Below are positions 13,891 to 14,848 of a stretch of DNA of 14,848 nucleotides, in pieces. The translations under genes and the position numbers were made by a program. The notes below the pieces were generated by a model. It was not told the DNA's origin. It saw only the letters and a program-made list of their open reading frames with translations, and made no database searches. This stretch comes from VRUE01 sp035693025 (GTDB taxonomy: Bacteria; Actinomycetota; Thermoleophilia; Solirubrobacterales; 70-9), in assembly GCA_035693025.1 (NCBI GenBank), contig DASSHI010000019.1:1-14848 (forward strand), in the 5' to 3' direction. Within the stretch, counting starts at the first letter, position 1. The number at the start of each line of letters is the position of its first letter.

Positions 13891-14643
13891 GACGCGCTCG
13901 AAAAGTCGCGGGTCGTTGGTGCAGATGCCGCCGACGCCGAGGTCGACGAGGCGCTGCATGCGGGCGGCGTCGTCGACGGTCCAGGCGATCAGCTCGACGC
14001 CGGCGAGGTCGGCGATCTTGGCCAGTTGACGGCTGGCCAGCGGGTGGTAGACCCACATCGCCTCGACTCCCAGCTTCGGCAGTTCGCGCGCGGCCAGGCC
14101 CGGCAGGCGCTGGCGCATCCAGACGAGGGCGCTGAGCATCGGCAGCTTCGCCCAGCGCTTCGACGTCCAGTCCTTGGTCACTTTGGGATAGGTCCAGCCG
14201 CGCCGCAGGCCCGGCTCCAGCTCGCGGAGCTTGGCCAGGGTCGAGAGCTCCATGGTCGAGATCATCGACCGCGCCAGCAAGCCGCTCTCGCGGACCGCGG
14301 CGACGATCTCCTCCTCGCGCCCGGGCAGCTTGATGTCGAGGTCGATCTCGACCCGGTCGAGCGGTGGCCGCGCAAAGGCGGCGAGCGCCTGCTCCAGGGT
14401 CAGCGGCTCGCGCCCTTCGGCGTCGTGCCAATCGTGGGCGACGACCAGCGGCGTGCGCTTCGCGGCATCCAGGCGTGGGTGGCCGTCGCGGGTCCAGAGC
14501 ACGTCGAGCTCGATCGTGTCGGCGCCGGCCGCGACCGCCGCGGCGAAGCTCTCCAGCGTGTTGCCGGGCGCGATCAGGTCGGCCCCCTTGTGGCCGACCA
14601 GCCTGAGCTTGCGCTCCCGCCCGATGTTCTGATTTTCCGTCAT
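13882..14643 (-). CDS. Glycerophosphodiester phosphodiesterase-like (GDPD) protein
   Basis: This 253-residue single-domain TIM-barrel enzyme has GDPD motifs: VGHKGADLIAPGNTLESF (His18 is the first catalytic His; the usual HRG is HKG and the usual PENT is PGNT), the metal ligands in TIELDVLWTRDGH (Glu45, Asp47), VVAHDWHD (His70), EIDLDIK near the middle, and the C-terminal LIAWTVDDAARMQRLVDLGVGGICTNDP. The family hydrolyses glycerophosphodiesters to glycerol-3-phosphate and an alcohol. No signal peptide is visible, so it is likely cytosolic. The missing glutamate of PENT is a potential metal ligand, so the substrate range may differ. The ATG at 14641-14643 has only a weak GGCAGG upstream. Its stop lies in the 34-bp palindrome, and a large imperfect palindrome lies upstream of its start. 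Confidence 0.88.
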   Translation of the reverse strand: MTENQNIGRERKLRLVGHKGADLIAPGNTLESFAAAVAAGADTIELDVLWTRDGHPRLDAAKRTPLVVAHDWHDAEGREPLTLEQALAAFARPPLDRVEIDLDIKLPGREEEIVAAVRESGLLARSMISTMELSTLAKLRELEPGLRRGWTYPKVTKDWTSKRWAKLPMLSALVWMRQRLPGLAARELPKLGVEAMWVYHPLASRQLAKIADLAGVELIAWTVDDAARMQRLVDLGVGGICTNDPRLFERVGL

Positions 14644-14653
14644 TCAGCGCCTG

Positions 14654-14842
14654 CCGAGACTGGCTGAGCGCGCGACAAGGCGAGACGTGGATGCCGGGGC
14701 GCGTAGCGCCAAGCGGGCCGGTGCCGACACGACTCCCGCATAGCGGCGCTATGCGGGATGTCGGGGAGGTGCCGGATCCGCGCCGCGCGATACGCGTTCC
14801 GGCGCCGCGACTCGCCGCAGGCGCGCGCTCAAAACAGTTGGT
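14654..14842. repeat. Large imperfect palindrome upstream of the GDPD gene
   Basis: The core TCCCGCATAGCG (14734-14745), central G (14746) and CGCTATGCGGGA (14747-14758) form perfect 12-bp arms. Outer arms TGAGCGCGCG (14665-14674) and CGCGCGCTCA (14822-14831) also match exactly, with intermediate matches (GGCGAG, GCCGG, CGCGTA and their complements) at nearly the same distance from the centre. Weaker similarity extends to about 14654 and 14842. The whole 14644-14848 region shows no convincing coding frame. It could be a MITE/REP-like element or a very long hairpin in a leader or terminator. Borders are uncertain. Confidence 0.55.
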
Positions 14843-14848
14843 TCTCCC

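Noticed and set aside
1..14848. CRISPR array, tRNA or rRNA genes, phage attachment sites, toxin-antitoxin or defence genes
   Set aside because: No regularly spaced direct repeats, cloverleaf-like sequences, rRNA-like stretches, integrase or recognisable defence proteins were found on either strand.

Overview
The window is high-GC, gene-dense bacterial chromosome. Its gene content (FtsB-like divisome protein, SurA-like foldase with a four-cysteine tail, long CTC-type L25, DUF6159-like membrane protein, UbiB/ABC1 kinase, GT-C family membrane protein), the GTG starts and the strong G/C third-position bias suggest an actinobacterium, most likely of the Thermoleophilia/Solirubrobacterales type. 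This placement is an inference from family resemblance; no rRNA or tRNA gene is present to confirm it.

Layout. (1) Positions 1-8008 hold a leftward (minus-strand) run: mfd, a membrane-anchored SurA/PpiC-type peptidyl-prolyl isomerase, eno, an ftsB/divIC-like gene and a GT-C-type glycosyltransferase that runs off the left edge. Spacings are short (4-nt overlap, 44, 33 and 21 nt), so these are probably co-transcribed at least in part. (2) Positions 8085-9406 hold a rightward pair: an unrecognised membrane protein and a cytosolic polysaccharide-deacetylase-like protein. (3) Positions 9520-11506 hold a leftward run: rplY (L25), pth and a crotonase-family gene. (4) Positions 11531-13845 hold a rightward pair: a UbiB-like kinase and a DUF6159-like membrane protein. 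(5) Positions 13882-14643 hold a leftward glycerophosphodiester phosphodiesterase-like gene, and the last 205 bases are non-coding.

Most of the coding content is housekeeping: transcription-coupled repair, glycolysis, division, envelope protein folding and translation quality control. The unusual content is palindromic DNA. A ~144-bp palindrome sits in frame inside the glycosyltransferase gene and is translated as a rare-codon linker. A 113-bp MITE-like element with near-perfect 20-bp terminal inverted repeats and a CCTA duplication has inserted into what were probably overlapping stop codons of two convergent genes. A 34-bp perfect palindrome covers the next convergent junction. A 22-bp perfect palindrome lies just upstream of mfd. 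A hairpin straddles the eno stop codon. A ~165-bp imperfect palindrome lies upstream of the phosphodiesterase gene. Also notable are a probable CTG start codon for pth, a Lys/Glu-rich lower-GC foldase gene, and active-site substitutions in the crotonase and deacetylase.

Very long open frames lie antisense to mfd, rplY and other genes. They are by-products of the GC-rich codon pattern and were not annotated.
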